A program made the position numbers and the translations under genes. From NCBI RefSeq assembly GCF_016864015.1, contig NZ_CP045067.1, positions 1,275,001 through 1,339,000 on the forward strand: 64,000 nucleotides of DNA. Reading direction: 5' to 3'. The first letter of the stretch is position 1; every line of letters begins with the position of its first letter. The notes under the pieces were generated by a model, which saw only the letters and a program-made list of their open reading frames with translations, was not told the DNA's origin and ran no database searches. The DNA comes from Lacinutrix sp. WUR7 (GTDB lineage: Bacteria > Bacteroidota > Bacteroidia > Flavobacteriales > Flavobacteriaceae). Below, piece by piece: positions 36,070 to 45,404 of this stretch.

Positions 36070-38640
36070 TTGAAAACATCTTACAAAATTATATTAGTCC
36101 TTTTAGTTTCTGTAACCTTAATAACCAGTTGTTCTAGAAAAAAGAACACTTTTATTAGCAGAAATTATCACGCATTGTCTGCACGAGATAATACGCTTTT
36201 TAACGGTTACAATGCTTTAGAAGAAGGAAGAGAAAACCTGAATCAAAGCTATACAGATAATTACTGGGAAATCCTTCCTATAGAGCGCATGCAAGTTTTT
36301 GAAGAGGTTACACTTCCTGGGCAAAACAAAAACGAAAGCTTTAGTAGAGCAGAAGAAAAAGCAGTAAAAGCCATTCAGAAGCATGGTATGAATATTCAAG
36401 GAAAAGAATATAATTACCAAATAGACGAAGCGTATTTACTCTTAGGAAAAGCGCGTTATTTTGACCAACGTTTTGTGCCTTCCTTAGAGTCTTTCAACTA
36501 CATTTTATATAAATATCCGGCTAGTAATAAAATCAATCAAGCTAAAATTTGGAGAGAAAAATCTAATATTCGTCTAGAAAACGAAGAACTAGCTATTAAA
36601 AATCTAAAACGCCTTTTAGATCAAGAAGAATTAGACGGTCAAGACTTAGCAGATGCCACATCCATACTAGCACAAGCCTATATAAACACTAAGTCTTTAG
36701 ATAGTGCATTAACACAAATTGATATCGCATCTAACGCTACAAAAAGTAATGATGAACGCGGAAGATATCGTTTTATACAAGGACAATTATACAATGCTTT
36801 AGGAGATAAAGACAGTGCAAACATAGCCTTTGATAGAGTTATAGATTTAAACCGAAGCACGCCAAGAATGTACCTTATTAGTGCACATATTGAAAAGGCT
36901 AAAAACTTTGACTATGAAGAAGGAGACAAATTAGAGTTCCTAGAATTACTTACAGACTTAGAAGAAAATAGGGAAAATAGACCTTATCTAGATAAAATTT
37001 ACCATCAGATAGCAGAATACCATTTAAAGAATCAATCGGATTCTTTAGCGCTAGCATACTACAATAAATCTTTAAGAACAGACACCAACGATAAGGTTTT
37101 AAAAGCAAAAACCTATGAGATTATTGGTGATATGAAATTTATTGCAGCAGCATATAAAAGTGCTGGTGATTATTATGATAGTACCATGACAAATATGGTA
37201 GTAAATACCAAACCATACAGAGTCATTAAACGCAAAAGAGATAATTTGGAAGATGTTATTCTATATGAAGACATTGCGAAAAATAACGATAGTATTATAA
37301 GATTAGTTTCTTTGTCTAAAGAAGATAAGCTTGCATTTTTTACAAAGCATGTAGAGAAACTTAAAGAGGAAGCAGAAAAAGAACAAGAAAAAGCAGAAGC
37401 CGCAGAAAGAAACAAAGGTATTGTAACAACCAATAATAGTTTTGGTAATACTCCGGCGTTAGGAGGAAAGGACTCTAGAGGAGGATCAACTCCTGGTCAA
37501 GGTTCTTCTTTTTACTTTTATAATCCAACAACAGTAGCTTATGGTAAATCAGAATTTTTTAAAGATTGGGGAAACCGTAAATTGGAAGACGATTGGAGAT
37601 GGTCTAGCAACACAAATTCTGGAATAAATGCTTCCGAAGAAAACCCTGCGATAGCAAATGCTTCCGAAGTAGAATTATATGATCCTCAGTTTTATATCGA
37701 TCAAATTCCTACCGAAGAAAAAGTTGTTGACAGCATAATAAAAGAAAGAAACTTTGCTTACTATCAATTGGGGTTAATCTATAAAGAGAAATTTAAAGAA
37801 TATCCTTTAGCAAAGATTAAATTTACAGAACTTTTAAATAATAATCCCGAAGAAAACTTAGTGCTTCCTTCTAAATATAATCTATACAAGATTTATCAAT
37901 TATTAGGAGAACAAGGCGAAGCAGATTTTACTAAAAAAGATATTATCACCAATTATCCAGATTCTAGATATGCAACTATTTTAAATAATCCGGAAGCCGC
38001 AAATCTGGAAGATGAAAATAGTCCGGAAACCATATATAAAAATCTTTATAATCAATTTGAAAATCAGGAATACGTAAAAGTACTTTCCGATATAGAAAAG
38101 TATATTATAGCCTTTGAAGCAGAAGCTATAGTTTCTAAATTCGAACTTCTTAAAGCAACAGCAACAGGGCGTTTATATGGTTATGAAGCCTATAAAAAGG
38201 CAATTAATTTTGTAGCGCTTAATTATGCGAACACACCAGAAGGACAGCGAGCACAGGATTTATCCACTAATGCATTACCTAAGATGGCTAAAAAAGAATT
38301 TGCTTCAGATAGTTTAAATGGTAATTATAAAGTGTTGTACAAGTTTAATACAGCGAATACAGAAGAAATAACAAGTTTTGTAAAAACCTTAAAGGAAGTA
38401 ACAGCACATGTGCCACATTATAAATTAAGTACTTCGGTAGATGTGTATGACCCAGAAACAACATTTGTTGTCATTCACGGTTTAAAAAGTATCGATGGAG
38501 CAAAAGGATTTGCATACATATTAAGAGATGAAGATAGATCTAAAATAACAAAACCATCTATTGCTATTTCATCTACAAATTATCAAATTGTTCAGATTCA
38601 TAAGAATTTAGACGATTATACTAAAGCACAGCAATTATAA
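36070..38640 (+). CDS. sprE: Type IX secretion/gliding lipoprotein SprE (PorW), TPR protein
   Basis: The 856-residue product has a lipoprotein signal with cysteine in ITSCSRKK (near residue 21), then many TPR-like helical repeats in residues 100-400 and again 540-720, and a low-complexity Gly/Ser/Asn stretch near 455-480. Length, the FISRNYHALSARDNTLFNGYNAL region and the downstream bactofilin-atp context match SprE of Flavobacterium johnsoniae (PorW in Porphyromonas), which is needed for T9SS function. The start is TTG at 36070; no ATG precedes the signal peptide. It should be anchored in the outer membrane facing the periplasm. T9SS cargo is encoded at 26646. Confidence 0.92.
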   Translation: MKTSYKIILVLLVSVTLITSCSRKKNTFISRNYHALSARDNTLFNGYNALEEGRENLNQSYTDNYWEILPIERMQVFEEVTLPGQNKNESFSRAEEKAVKAIQKHGMNIQGKEYNYQIDEAYLLLGKARYFDQRFVPSLESFNYILYKYPASNKINQAKIWREKSNIRLENEELAIKNLKRLLDQEELDGQDLADATSILAQAYINTKSLDSALTQIDIASNATKSNDERGRYRFIQGQLYNALGDKDSANIAFDRVIDLNRSTPRMYLISAHIEKAKNFDYEEGDKLEFLELLTDLEENRENRPYLDKIYHQIAEYHLKNQSDSLALAYYNKSLRTDTNDKVLKAKTYEIIGDMKFIAAAYKSAGDYYDSTMTNMVVNTKPYRVIKRKRDNLEDVILYEDIAKNNDSIIRLVSLSKEDKLAFFTKHVEKLKEEAEKEQEKAEAAERNKGIVTTNNSFGNTPALGGKDSRGGSTPGQGSSFYFYNPTTVAYGKSEFFKDWGNRKLEDDWRWSSNTNSGINASEENPAIANASEVELYDPQFYIDQIPTEEKVVDSIIKERNFAYYQLGLIYKEKFKEYPLAKIKFTELLNNNPEENLVLPSKYNLYKIYQLLGEQGEADFTKKDIITNYPDSRYATILNNPEAANLEDENSPETIYKNLYNQFENQEYVKVLSDIEKYIIAFEAEAIVSKFELLKATATGRLYGYEAYKKAINFVALNYANTPEGQRAQDLSTNALPKMAKKEFASDSLNGNYKVLYKFNTANTEEITSFVKTLKEVTAHVPHYKLSTSVDVYDPETTFVVIHGLKSIDGAKGFAYILRDEDRSKITKPSIAISSTNYQIVQIHKNLDDYTKAQQL

Positions 38641-38650
38641 AATAAGAATC

Positions 38651-39070
38651 ATGTTTTCAGATAACAAAAAAGATAAAAAAGCTTACGAAAATTCTTCCAG
38701 CCAAAACATTATAGCAAAAGGAACCAATATTGTTGGAGACTTTTCTAGTGAAGGCGATTTAAGAATAGATGGTACTATTGAAGGAAATCTAACTACTCCA
38801 GGAAAAATAGTAGTTGGGAAATCTGGTGTAATTAAAGGGACGCTAAATGGATCTGATGCTTATTTTGAAGGAAAATTTTCAGGAAACTTAACCTTAACAG
38901 GAACCTTAACTTTAAAATCTTCTGCGCATATTGAAGGTGAAGTGGTTTTAGGGAAATTAGAAGTAGAGCCAGGAGCAACTTTTAATGTAAACTGTGTAAT
39001 GAAAGGAGCCTTAAAAGAATTAAATAATAGCAACACTTCACAAAATTTAAAAAAAGGAAGAAGTGCCTAG
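38651..39070 (+). CDS. Bactofilin (polymer-forming cytoskeletal protein)
   Basis: The 139-residue protein carries the bactofilin right-handed beta-helix with repeats such as IIAKGTNIVGDFSSEGDLRID and GTIEGNLTTPGKIVVGKSG (segments of longer runs), bounded by disordered charged ends. Bactofilins polymerise without nucleotide and act as membrane-associated scaffolds. The gene is 10 bases after sprE and overlaps the AtpZ-like gene by 8 bases, so all are one transcript; whether the scaffold positions the secretion or gliding machinery is open. Confidence 0.92.
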   Translation: MFSDNKKDKKAYENSSSQNIIAKGTNIVGDFSSEGDLRIDGTIEGNLTTPGKIVVGKSGVIKGTLNGSDAYFEGKFSGNLTLTGTLTLKSSAHIEGEVVLGKLEVEPGATFNVNCVMKGALKELNNSNTSQNLKKGRSA

Positions 39071-39272
39071 TAAATTTTTAAGATTTACATCTACAGCTTT
39101 TCAAATGGGAGGAACCATTTGGTTAGGTAATGTATTAGGAAAATGGTTAGATGTTAAATATCAAACCACTTATTTAGAAAACACCATTACGCTTCTAGCG
39201 GTTTTTATTGCTATGTACTTAGTAATTAGCCAGGTTTTAAAAATATCAAAAGATAATAAAGACAATGATTAA
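39063..39272 (+). CDS. AtpZ/AtpI family protein
   Basis: The 69-residue product has two transmembrane helices (about residues 10-28 and 42-60) and the AtpZ-like FQMGGTIWLGNVLGKWLD motif. It lies upstream of atpB, the usual location, where such proteins assist F0/c-ring assembly or act in Mg2+/Ca2+ transport. The start is a GTG at 39063 overlapping the bactofilin end by 8 bases. It overlaps the next gene by 8 as well. Confidence 0.85.
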   Translation: MPSKFLRFTSTAFQMGGTIWLGNVLGKWLDVKYQTTYLENTITLLAVFIAMYLVISQVLKISKDNKDND

Positions 39273-39651
39273 AAGAATCGTTTTCTATAGTATTGCTTTT
39301 TCATTTTTATTTGCAGCTTCTTATGCTATTCACTTATCCAGTTTAAAAGATTTAAACATTAAACTTAGGGTACCACTATTTTCTATCTATCTATTTCATT
39401 TTATAGTATCGCTATTTATTTGTGTCGTTTTTGCAGTACTTGAAACTACTAAAAAATGGTCACAACAGTTGGGTTTTGTGTACTTATTTACTTTAATAAC
39501 AAAACTTATGTTGTTTGTAGTGGTCTTTAAAAATTCTGTTTTTAAAGTCGAGAACCTTAGTAAATTAGAAGGATTTAATCTGCTAATTCCGGTGTTCCTT
39601 TTTCTTTTTTTAGAAGTCTATTTCATAGCCAGAATATTAAGTAAAAAATAG
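39265..39651 (+). CDS. Small membrane protein of the atp locus (DUF6168/AtpI-like)
   Basis: The 128-residue product has four hydrophobic helices with positively charged loops. Position between AtpZ and atpB and size fit the four-helix AtpI-type or DUF6168 proteins of Flavobacteria; I am not sure which family name applies. It overlaps AtpZ by 8 bases. A fresh promoter motif occurs after its stop, so it belongs to the sprE-side transcript rather than to the atpB one. Confidence 0.7.
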   Translation: MIKRIVFYSIAFSFLFAASYAIHLSSLKDLNIKLRVPLFSIYLFHFIVSLFICVVFAVLETTKKWSQQLGFVYLFTLITKLMLFVVVFKNSVFKVENLSKLEGFNLLIPVFLFLFLEVYFIARILSKK

Positions 39652-39709
39652 TGGTTAATATTATTAAAAAAAAAGTAATTGTTTTTTCAATAATTTCCGT
39701 AGTTTTGCA

Positions 39710-39717
39710 CCGAATTT
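39710..39717 (+). promoter_or_regulatory. Candidate -7 element (TAGTTTTG) for the atp operon
   Basis: Exact TAnnTTTG match 30 bases before the atpB ATG, predicting a leader of about 25 bases. The region upstream is T-rich but has no TTG at ideal spacing. It would allow F-ATPase expression independent of sprE. Confidence 0.55.
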
Positions 39718-39747
39718 AAAAACACAGTTTTTTTGATTTTTTTAACA

Positions 39748-40938
39748 ATGAAGGTAGCTAAACAAACTTTTAAATTATTCACTCTGGCAGTAATGCTTTT
39801 CGCTAGTGCTTTTGCAATGGCTGAAAACACTAATGATACAGGGAAAGATACAGGTAGTCAAATAGATACAAAAGAAGAAGTGGAAGCTTATATTTTGCAT
39901 CATATTCAAGATTCTCATGATTTTTCTTTGTTCTCATATACAAACGATGCAGGAGAGCGTAAACATTTCGGATTCCCTTTACCAATTATTTTATGGTCAA
40001 GTAATGGTTTAACAACTTTTATGTCTTCAGAGTTTCATCATAATGATGATGGTCATGTTATTGTGGAGAAAAACGGATTGAAATTCGCAAAGATTCATTC
40101 TAAAATCTATGAGTTAGACGGTGGAGCTGCAACAGTAGCTTTTGACGAAACACACCATGCAACAAATGCACACAGAGTATTAGATTTTTCTATTACTAAA
40201 AGTGTAGTAGGTGTCTTATTAATTGGTTTATTAATGTTAATCTGGTTTTCTGGTTTAGCAAGACAATATAAAAAGAGACAAGTACCAACTGGTTTTGGTC
40301 GCGTTTTAGAGCCTTTAGTATTATACGTAAGAGACGAAATCTCAAGACCAAACATTGGTGAAAAACATTATAGAAAATTTACAGGTTACTTATTAACGGT
40401 ATTCTTTTTTATCTGGATATTAAACTTATTAGGTTTAACACCATTTGGTTTTAATGTAACAGGTCAATTAGCAGTTACTGCTTGTTTAGCAATCTTTACA
40501 TTAGTAATATATACAGTAAGTGGTAATAAAGATTACTGGATGCATATTTTATGGATGCCAGGAGTGCCAATTTTAATTCGTCCAGTTTTAGCTGTGATTG
40601 AATTAGCTGGAGCATTAATCATTAAGCCATTTTCATTATTAGTACGTTTGTTTGCAAATATTTCTGCAGGACATATTGTAGTAATGAGTTTAATAGCTAT
40701 TATGTTTACTCTTAAAAAATCTTTAGGAGTTGTAGGAGCTACAGGATTATCATTAGTATTATCCTTTTTTATAACATTAATTGAAGTATTAGTTGCTTTC
40801 TTACAAGCGTATATCTTTACCATGCTTTCTGCATTGTTTATTGGTATGGCTGTAGCAGAGCACGATCATGATCATGCACATGATGATCATGGTAAAGAAG
40901 TCCCTGACGCAGAAGATGTGCGAGGAGATTTTATTTAA
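39748..40938 (+). CDS. atpB: F0F1 ATP synthase subunit a (AtpB)
   Basis: Start at the ATG at 39748 (MKVAKQTFKLF), which opens into a signal peptide (LFASAFAMAEN); an in-frame TTG at 39733 is less likely. The 396-residue protein has the long extracytoplasmic N-terminal extension usual for Bacteroidota AtpB, then five core helices; the essential arginine is in LLVRLFANISAGH near residue 300. A His/Asp-rich tail (EHDHDHAHDDHGKE) ends the protein. It forms the proton half-channels against the c-ring. Confidence 0.95.
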   Translation: MKVAKQTFKLFTLAVMLFASAFAMAENTNDTGKDTGSQIDTKEEVEAYILHHIQDSHDFSLFSYTNDAGERKHFGFPLPIILWSSNGLTTFMSSEFHHNDDGHVIVEKNGLKFAKIHSKIYELDGGAATVAFDETHHATNAHRVLDFSITKSVVGVLLIGLLMLIWFSGLARQYKKRQVPTGFGRVLEPLVLYVRDEISRPNIGEKHYRKFTGYLLTVFFFIWILNLLGLTPFGFNVTGQLAVTACLAIFTLVIYTVSGNKDYWMHILWMPGVPILIRPVLAVIELAGALIIKPFSLLVRLFANISAGHIVVMSLIAIMFTLKKSLGVVGATGLSLVLSFFITLIEVLVAFLQAYIFTMLSALFIGMAVAEHDHDHAHDDHGKEVPDAEDVRGDFI

Positions 40939-40953
40939 CAAGAGTTTTTTTAA

Positions 40954-41163
<210 letters not shown>

Positions 41164-41180
41164 GCAGCAATCAAATTAAG

Positions 41181-41216
41181 AACACAAACCTGTAACGGTT
41201 GGTTACAGGTTGTGTT
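41181..41216 (+). promoter_or_regulatory. Strong RNA hairpin directly after atpE
   Basis: Left arm 41181-41196 (AACACAAACCTGTAAC) and right arm 41202-41216 (GTTACAGGTTGTGTT) pair over 15 bp with a single bulged A and a 5-base loop. The next bases are TTATTAAATT, a weak U-tract, so partial termination or a block to 3' exonucleases are both possible. It lies 18 bases after the atpE stop. Confidence 0.75.
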
Positions 41217-41256
41217 TATTAAATTAAAAAAAGAAGAAATTTAAATACATTTAGAA

Positions 41257-41757
41257 ATGGATAAGTTATTAAATGATTTTTCACCAGGATTGTTTGTAGT
41301 ACAAACAATACTTCTTTTACTATTAATTTTATTAATGGTAAAATTTGCATGGAAACCTATCATGAGTTCTTTAACAGAAAGAGAAGAAGGAATTCAAGGT
41401 GCTTTAGATGCTGCTGAAAAAGCAAAATTAGAAATGCAAAACCTGCAAGCAGATAATGCAAACTTATTAAAAGAAGCACGTGCAGAACGTGAGTCTATGC
41501 TTAAAGAAGCAAGAGATATTAAAAACACAATGATTGACGACGCTAAAACGGAAGCTCAAGCACAAGCAAACAATATGATTGCTCAAGCACAAGCTGCTAT
41601 TGAAAGCGAAAAGAAATCGGCTATGGCAGAATTAAAAAGCCATGTTGCTGGTCTATCTATTGAGATTGCAGAAAAAGTAGTACGTCAAGAATTATCTAAC
41701 AAAGACAAACAACTAGAATTAGTAGAGTCTATGTTAAATGATGCTAAATTAAACTAA
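41257..41757 (+). CDS. atpF: F0F1 ATP synthase subunit b (AtpF)
   Basis: The 166-residue peripheral stalk subunit has one N-terminal transmembrane helix (residues about 10-30, VVQTILLLLLILLMVKFAW region), then a long Ala/Glu/Lys-rich coiled coil (ALDAAEKAKLEMQNLQ, MIAQAQAAIESEKK) and the C-terminal delta-binding part. WKPI after the helix is conserved. It is separated from atpE by the hairpin and from atpH by 9 bases. Confidence 0.95.
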   Translation: MDKLLNDFSPGLFVVQTILLLLLILLMVKFAWKPIMSSLTEREEGIQGALDAAEKAKLEMQNLQADNANLLKEARAERESMLKEARDIKNTMIDDAKTEAQAQANNMIAQAQAAIESEKKSAMAELKSHVAGLSIEIAEKVVRQELSNKDKQLELVESMLNDAKLN

Positions 41758-41766
41758 GTTTAAATC

Positions 41767-42303
41767 ATGGCAGGAGAAAGAGCAGCAATACGTTACGCAA
41801 AAGCAGTTTTAAGTTTAGCTACAGACAAAAATACAGCGGAGGTTGTAAATGCAGATATGGAGCTAATTAATAATACAGTGGAGCAAAGTAAAGACTTAAA
41901 AGATATGCTTTATAGCCCTGTAATTAGTTCGACTGTAAAAAAAGCAGCTTTATTAGAAATCTTTAAAGGAATCAATCCTGCAACGGTTAACCTAATAGAT
42001 ACGTTAATTACGAATAAGAGAACAAGTTTATTAGCAGAAGTAGCTTCTAAGTTTATTACCTTATACGAGCAACAAAAAGGAAGTCAAATTGCAATAGTTA
42101 CAACAGCTGTACCTTTAACAGAAACTTTAGAGTCTAAAGTTTTAGCAAAAGTTAAAGAACTTACAGGGAAAGAAACAGCAATTAAAAATATAGTAGATGA
42201 AAGCATTTTAGGTGGTTTCATATTAAGAGTTGGAGATACGCAGTATGATGCTAGTATATCTAACCAATTGAATAAATTGAAAAGAGAATTTACAATAAAC
42301 TAA
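41767..42303 (+). CDS. atpH: F0F1 ATP synthase subunit delta (AtpH)
   Basis: The 178-residue protein is all-helical in its N-terminal six-helix domain, with RYAKAVLSLA at the start, and has the conserved C-terminal ESILGGFILRVGDTQYDASI segment (part of a longer run). It connects F1 to the b stalk. Order atpB-E-F-H-A-G is normal for the phylum. Confidence 0.95.
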   Translation: MAGERAAIRYAKAVLSLATDKNTAEVVNADMELINNTVEQSKDLKDMLYSPVISSTVKKAALLEIFKGINPATVNLIDTLITNKRTSLLAEVASKFITLYEQQKGSQIAIVTTAVPLTETLESKVLAKVKELTGKETAIKNIVDESILGGFILRVGDTQYDASISNQLNKLKREFTIN

Positions 42304-42331
42304 GATATTTATATCTAAATAAATAAGTAAG

Positions 42332-43912
42332 ATGGCAGAAGTAAAACCAGCTGAAGTATCAGCAATCTTAAAACAACAACTATCCGGTTTTGAAGCAAGC
42401 GCTTCATTAGACGAAGTTGGAACAGTATTAACAGTAGGTGATGGTATTGTACGTGCTTACGGATTAGCTAACGCGCAATATGGTGAGTTAGTAGAATTCG
42501 ATGGCGGATTAGAAGGTATTGTACTTAATCTTGAAGAAGATAATGTAGGTATTGTACTTTTAGGAACTTCAGTAGGAGTTAGAGAAGGTTCTACAGTAAA
42601 ACGTACTAATCGTATTGCTTCTATTAAAGTAGGAGAAGGTATTGTTGGTCGTGTTGTAGATACACTAGGAAATCCTATCGATGGTAAAGGACCAATCGCT
42701 GGAACTACTTATGAGATGCCTTTAGAGCGTAAAGCTCCTGGAGTTATCTATAGAGAGCCAGTAACAGAACCGTTACAAACAGGTATTAAAGCAATTGATG
42801 CGATGATCCCAGTTGGTAGAGGACAACGTGAGTTAGTTATTGGTGACAGACAAACAGGTAAGACTGCAGTTTGTATTGATGCTATCTTAAACCAAAAAGA
42901 ATTTTACGATGCAGGGGAACCTGTTTATTGTATATATGTTGCTGTAGGTCAAAAGGCTTCAACAGTAGCACTTATTGCTAAAACTTTAGAAGAAAAAGGA
43001 GCTTTAGCGTACACAACAATAGTAGCTGCAAATGCATCAGATCCTGCTGCAATGCAAGTATATGCACCTTTTACAGGAGCATCTATTGGAGAGTACTTTA
43101 GAGATACTGGTAGACCAGCTTTAATTGTATTTGATGATTTATCAAAACAAGCAGTTGCTTACCGTGAGGTATCTTTATTATTAAGACGTCCACCGGGACG
43201 TGAGGCGTATCCTGGAGATGTATTTTATTTACACTCAAGATTATTAGAGCGTTCTGCAAAAATCATTAATAATGATGCTATTGCTAAAGAAATGAATGAT
43301 TTACCAGATTCATTAAAACCAATCGTAAAAGGTGGTGGTTCTTTAACAGCATTACCAATTATTGAAACACAAGCAGGTGACGTTTCAGCATATATTCCAA
43401 CAAACGTAATTTCTATTACAGATGGACAAATCTTCTTAGATGGAGATTTATTTAACTCTGGTGTTCGTCCAGCAATTAACGTAGGTATTTCTGTATCTCG
43501 TGTTGGTGGTAATGCACAGATTAAGTCTATGAAAAAAGTATCTGGTACTTTAAAATTAGATCAAGCACAATACCGTGAGCTAGAAGCTTTCGCTAAGTTT
43601 GGTTCTGATTTAGATGCGGTTACTTTAAATGTAATTAATAAAGGAAAACGTAACGTGGAGATCTTAAAACAAGGTCAAAATGATCCGTTTACAGTAGAAG
43701 ATCAAGTAGCAATTATTTATGCTGGATCTAAAAATTTATTAAAAGACGTTCCTGTAAATAAAATTAAAGAATTCGAAAGAGATTATCTTGAATTTTTAAA
43801 TGCTAAACATAGAGATGTTTTAGATACATTAAAAGCAGGTAAATTAACAGATGAGGTTACAGACACATTAATGACTGTATGTAAAGACCTTTCTGCTAAA
43901 TATAGAGCTTAG
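42332..43912 (+). CDS. atpA: F0F1 ATP synthase subunit alpha (AtpA)
   Basis: The 526-residue non-catalytic nucleotide-binding subunit has Walker [10 protein letters not shown] near residue 171, the [20 protein letters not shown]-type switch region around residues 278-297 and the [15 protein letters not shown] segment. It alternates with beta in the F1 hexamer. The gap to atpG is unusually long (161 bases) and contains a 15-bp perfect hairpin and a branched structure. Confidence 0.97.
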   Translation: MAEVKPAEVSAILKQQLSGFEASASLDEVGTVLTVGDGIVRAYGLANAQYGELVEFDGGLEGIVLNLEEDNVGIVLLGTSVGVREGSTVKRTNRIASIKVGEGIVGRVVDTLGNPIDGKGPIAGTTYEMPLERKAPGVIYREPVTEPLQTGIKAIDAMIPVGRGQRELVIGDRQTGKTAVCIDAILNQKEFYDAGEPVYCIYVAVGQKASTVALIAKTLEEKGALAYTTIVAANASDPAAMQVYAPFTGASIGEYFRDTGRPALIVFDDLSKQAVAYREVSLLLRRPPGREAYPGDVFYLHSRLLERSAKIINNDAIAKEMNDLPDSLKPIVKGGGSLTALPIIETQAGDVSAYIPTNVISITDGQIFLDGDLFNSGVRPAINVGISVSRVGGNAQIKSMKKVSGTLKLDQAQYRELEAFAKFGSDLDAVTLNVINKGKRNVEILKQGQNDPFTVEDQVAIIYAGSKNLLKDVPVNKIKEFERDYLEFLNAKHRDVLDTLKAGKLTDEVTDTLMTVCKDLSAKYRA

Positions 43913-43922
43913 AAGTTTTAAG

Positions 43923-43965
43923 TTTAGAGTTATGAGTTTAAAGTTTACTTACTCATAACTCTAAA
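43923..43965 (+). promoter_or_regulatory. Perfect 15-bp hairpin directly after atpA
   Basis: TTTAGAGTTATGAGT (43923-43937) and ACTCATAACTCTAAA (43951-43965) are perfectly complementary, with a 13-base loop. No U-run follows, so it is unlikely to be a full terminator. It begins 10 bases after the atpA stop and could protect the upstream mRNA from 3' decay. Confidence 0.7.
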
Positions 43966-43987
43966 TTTCAATTATAAAATTAATGTC

Positions 43988-44056
43988 ACTCTTAGCATTG
44001 CCAAAACATAAAATGTATTTTGTGTTGAAGGCACCAAGAAAATCTTGGCGAAGAGT
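43988..44056 (+). other. Branched RNA-like structure between atpA and atpG
   Basis: ACTCTT (43988-43993) pairs with AAGAGT (44051-44056), enclosing two arms: GCC/GGC (44000-44002, 44030-44032) continued by AACATAAAAT/ATTTTGTGTT (44005-44014, 44017-44026, one G-U pair), and CCAAG/CTTGG (44034-44038, 44044-44048). The result is a three-way junction ending 17 bases before the atpG ATG. It may be a structured leader of atpG or a dispersed element; no known RNA family is recognised. Confidence 0.45.
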
Positions 44057-44073
44057 CTTTACATAAATAAAGA

Positions 44074-44934
44074 ATGGCGAATCTTAAAGAAATACGTAAT
44101 AGAATAGCTTCAGTATCTTCAACGATGCAGATTACTAGTGCCATGAAAATGGTATCTGCTGCAAAATTGAAAAAAGCACAAGATGCTATTACAGCAATGC
44201 GTCCTTATGCAGATAAGTTAACGGAGCTTTTACAAAGTTTAAGTGCAACACTTGATGCAGATTCTGGAAGTAAATTTTCGGAGCAACGTGAGGTAAATAA
44301 TGTATTAATTGTTGCTATAACTTCGAATAGAGGTTTATGTGGTGCTTTTAATTCAAACATTATTAAGCAAACACAAAACTTAATTTCTAATGTACATGCA
44401 GGTAAAAAAGTATCTGTATTAGCAATAGGAAAAAAGTCTAACGATGCCTTTTCTAAAAAAGGAATTGTAATTGACAACAAGAGTGCTATTTTTGATGATT
44501 TAACCTTTGATAATGTTTCCGTAATAGCAGAAATGCTAATGGAAAAGTTTGTTGCAGGAGAATTTGATAAGATCGAAATTGTGTACAATAAGTTTAAAAA
44601 TGCTGCTACACAAATCATAATGACTGAACAATTTTTACCAATTGTTCCTGTAGAAGGTGAAGCGGTTAATAATGCAGATTATATTTTTGAACCTTCAAAA
44701 TTAGAAATCGTTGAGCAATTAATTCCTAAGTCGTTAAAGACACAATTATATAAAGGAATTAGAGATTCTTTTGCTAGTGAACATGGTGCTCGTATGACAG
44801 CAATGCATAAGGCTACAGATAACGCAACAGAATTAAGAGATCAACTTAAATTGACATACAATAAAGCACGTCAAGCATCTATTACTAATGAAATATTAGA
44901 GATCGTTGGTGGAGCAGAAGCTTTAAATAACTAA
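44074..44934 (+). CDS. atpG: F0F1 ATP synthase subunit gamma (AtpG)
   Basis: The 286-residue central-shaft subunit begins with IRNRIASVSSTMQITSAMKMV, contains ITSNRGLCGAFN near residue 80, and ends with the conserved helix ASEHGARMTAMHKATDNA ... NKARQASITNEI. It is the last gene: atpD (beta) and atpC (epsilon) do not follow, as is usual in Bacteroidota, where they form a separate unit. A repeat and a terminator come next. Confidence 0.97.
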   Translation: MANLKEIRNRIASVSSTMQITSAMKMVSAAKLKKAQDAITAMRPYADKLTELLQSLSATLDADSGSKFSEQREVNNVLIVAITSNRGLCGAFNSNIIKQTQNLISNVHAGKKVSVLAIGKKSNDAFSKKGIVIDNKSAIFDDLTFDNVSVIAEMLMEKFVAGEFDKIEIVYNKFKNAATQIIMTEQFLPIVPVEGEAVNNADYIFEPSKLEIVEQLIPKSLKTQLYKGIRDSFASEHGARMTAMHKATDNATELRDQLKLTYNKARQASITNEILEIVGGAEALNN

Positions 44935-44954
44935 AGAATAAATATTATTAAAAT

Positions 44955-44980
44955 GTCACCTTGAGAGCAGTCGAAAGGTC
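44955..44980 (+). repeat. Dispersed 26-base hairpin repeat, copy 2 (after atpG)
   Basis: Differs from the copy at 3051 at only two loop-proximal positions (GTCACCTTGAGAGC ... GTCGAAAGGTC), and has the same ACCTT/AAGGT stem. It lies 20 bases after the atpG stop and before the operon terminator. Confidence 0.7.
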
Positions 44981-44997
44981 TTTTTATAAACTAAAAC

Positions 44998-45029
44998 AAA
45001 GCTTTACTATTATTAGTAGAGCTTTTTTT
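44998..45029 (+). terminator. Terminator of the atp operon
   Basis: AAAGCTTTACTA (44998-45009) pairs with TAGTAGAGCTTT (45014-45025) over 12 bp with one G-U pair and a TTAT loop, followed by a run of T. It lies 64 bases after the atpG stop. Confidence 0.85.
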
Positions 45030-45072
45030 ATGGAACATTATTCGATTTACTATCTTTATAACTATTAAACGA

Positions 45073-45394
45073 ATGTCCATAAGGATCAATAAAACATCTA
45101 TTCTATCTTTTTTCATACTTTTTCTTTTGGCAAGTTTCTCCAATTGTTCTAGTAGTTAAGAAATAAATAAGGAAAGCAAACCAAAAGGAAGATATTGTAA
45201 TATGTACGTTTAAACGCGATTTGTATGGTAACCAATTGGCAAAAAAAGCCGATTTCCCTTTTCAGTTAAAAGGTAATGAATGTGTTATTATTTATATAGA
45301 AGATAGTACAACCAAGTATTATAAAATTGAGGATCTCATAGAAAAACCAAGAGATGAATATCCAAGCGAGACCCAAAAACTAAATGGTATATAG
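45073..45394 (+). pseudogene. Decayed lipoprotein gene, paralogue of 45405-45863
   Basis: From the ATG at 45073 the frame gives a lipoprotein signal (ILFLLASFSNCSSS) and stops at once at TAG. Further on, with no start of its own, a frame encodes TFKRDLYGNQLAKKADFPFQ, ECVIIYIED and KYYKIEDLIEKP up to the TAG at 45392. This aligns with FPFKL, ECVISYLEH and KYYKVNYVEEKE at the C terminus of the intact lipoprotein that follows. The middle (about 60 residues) is missing. This is a duplicate disabled by a stop and an internal deletion. Confidence 0.75.
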
Positions 45395-45404
45395 TATTCT
45401 AAAT

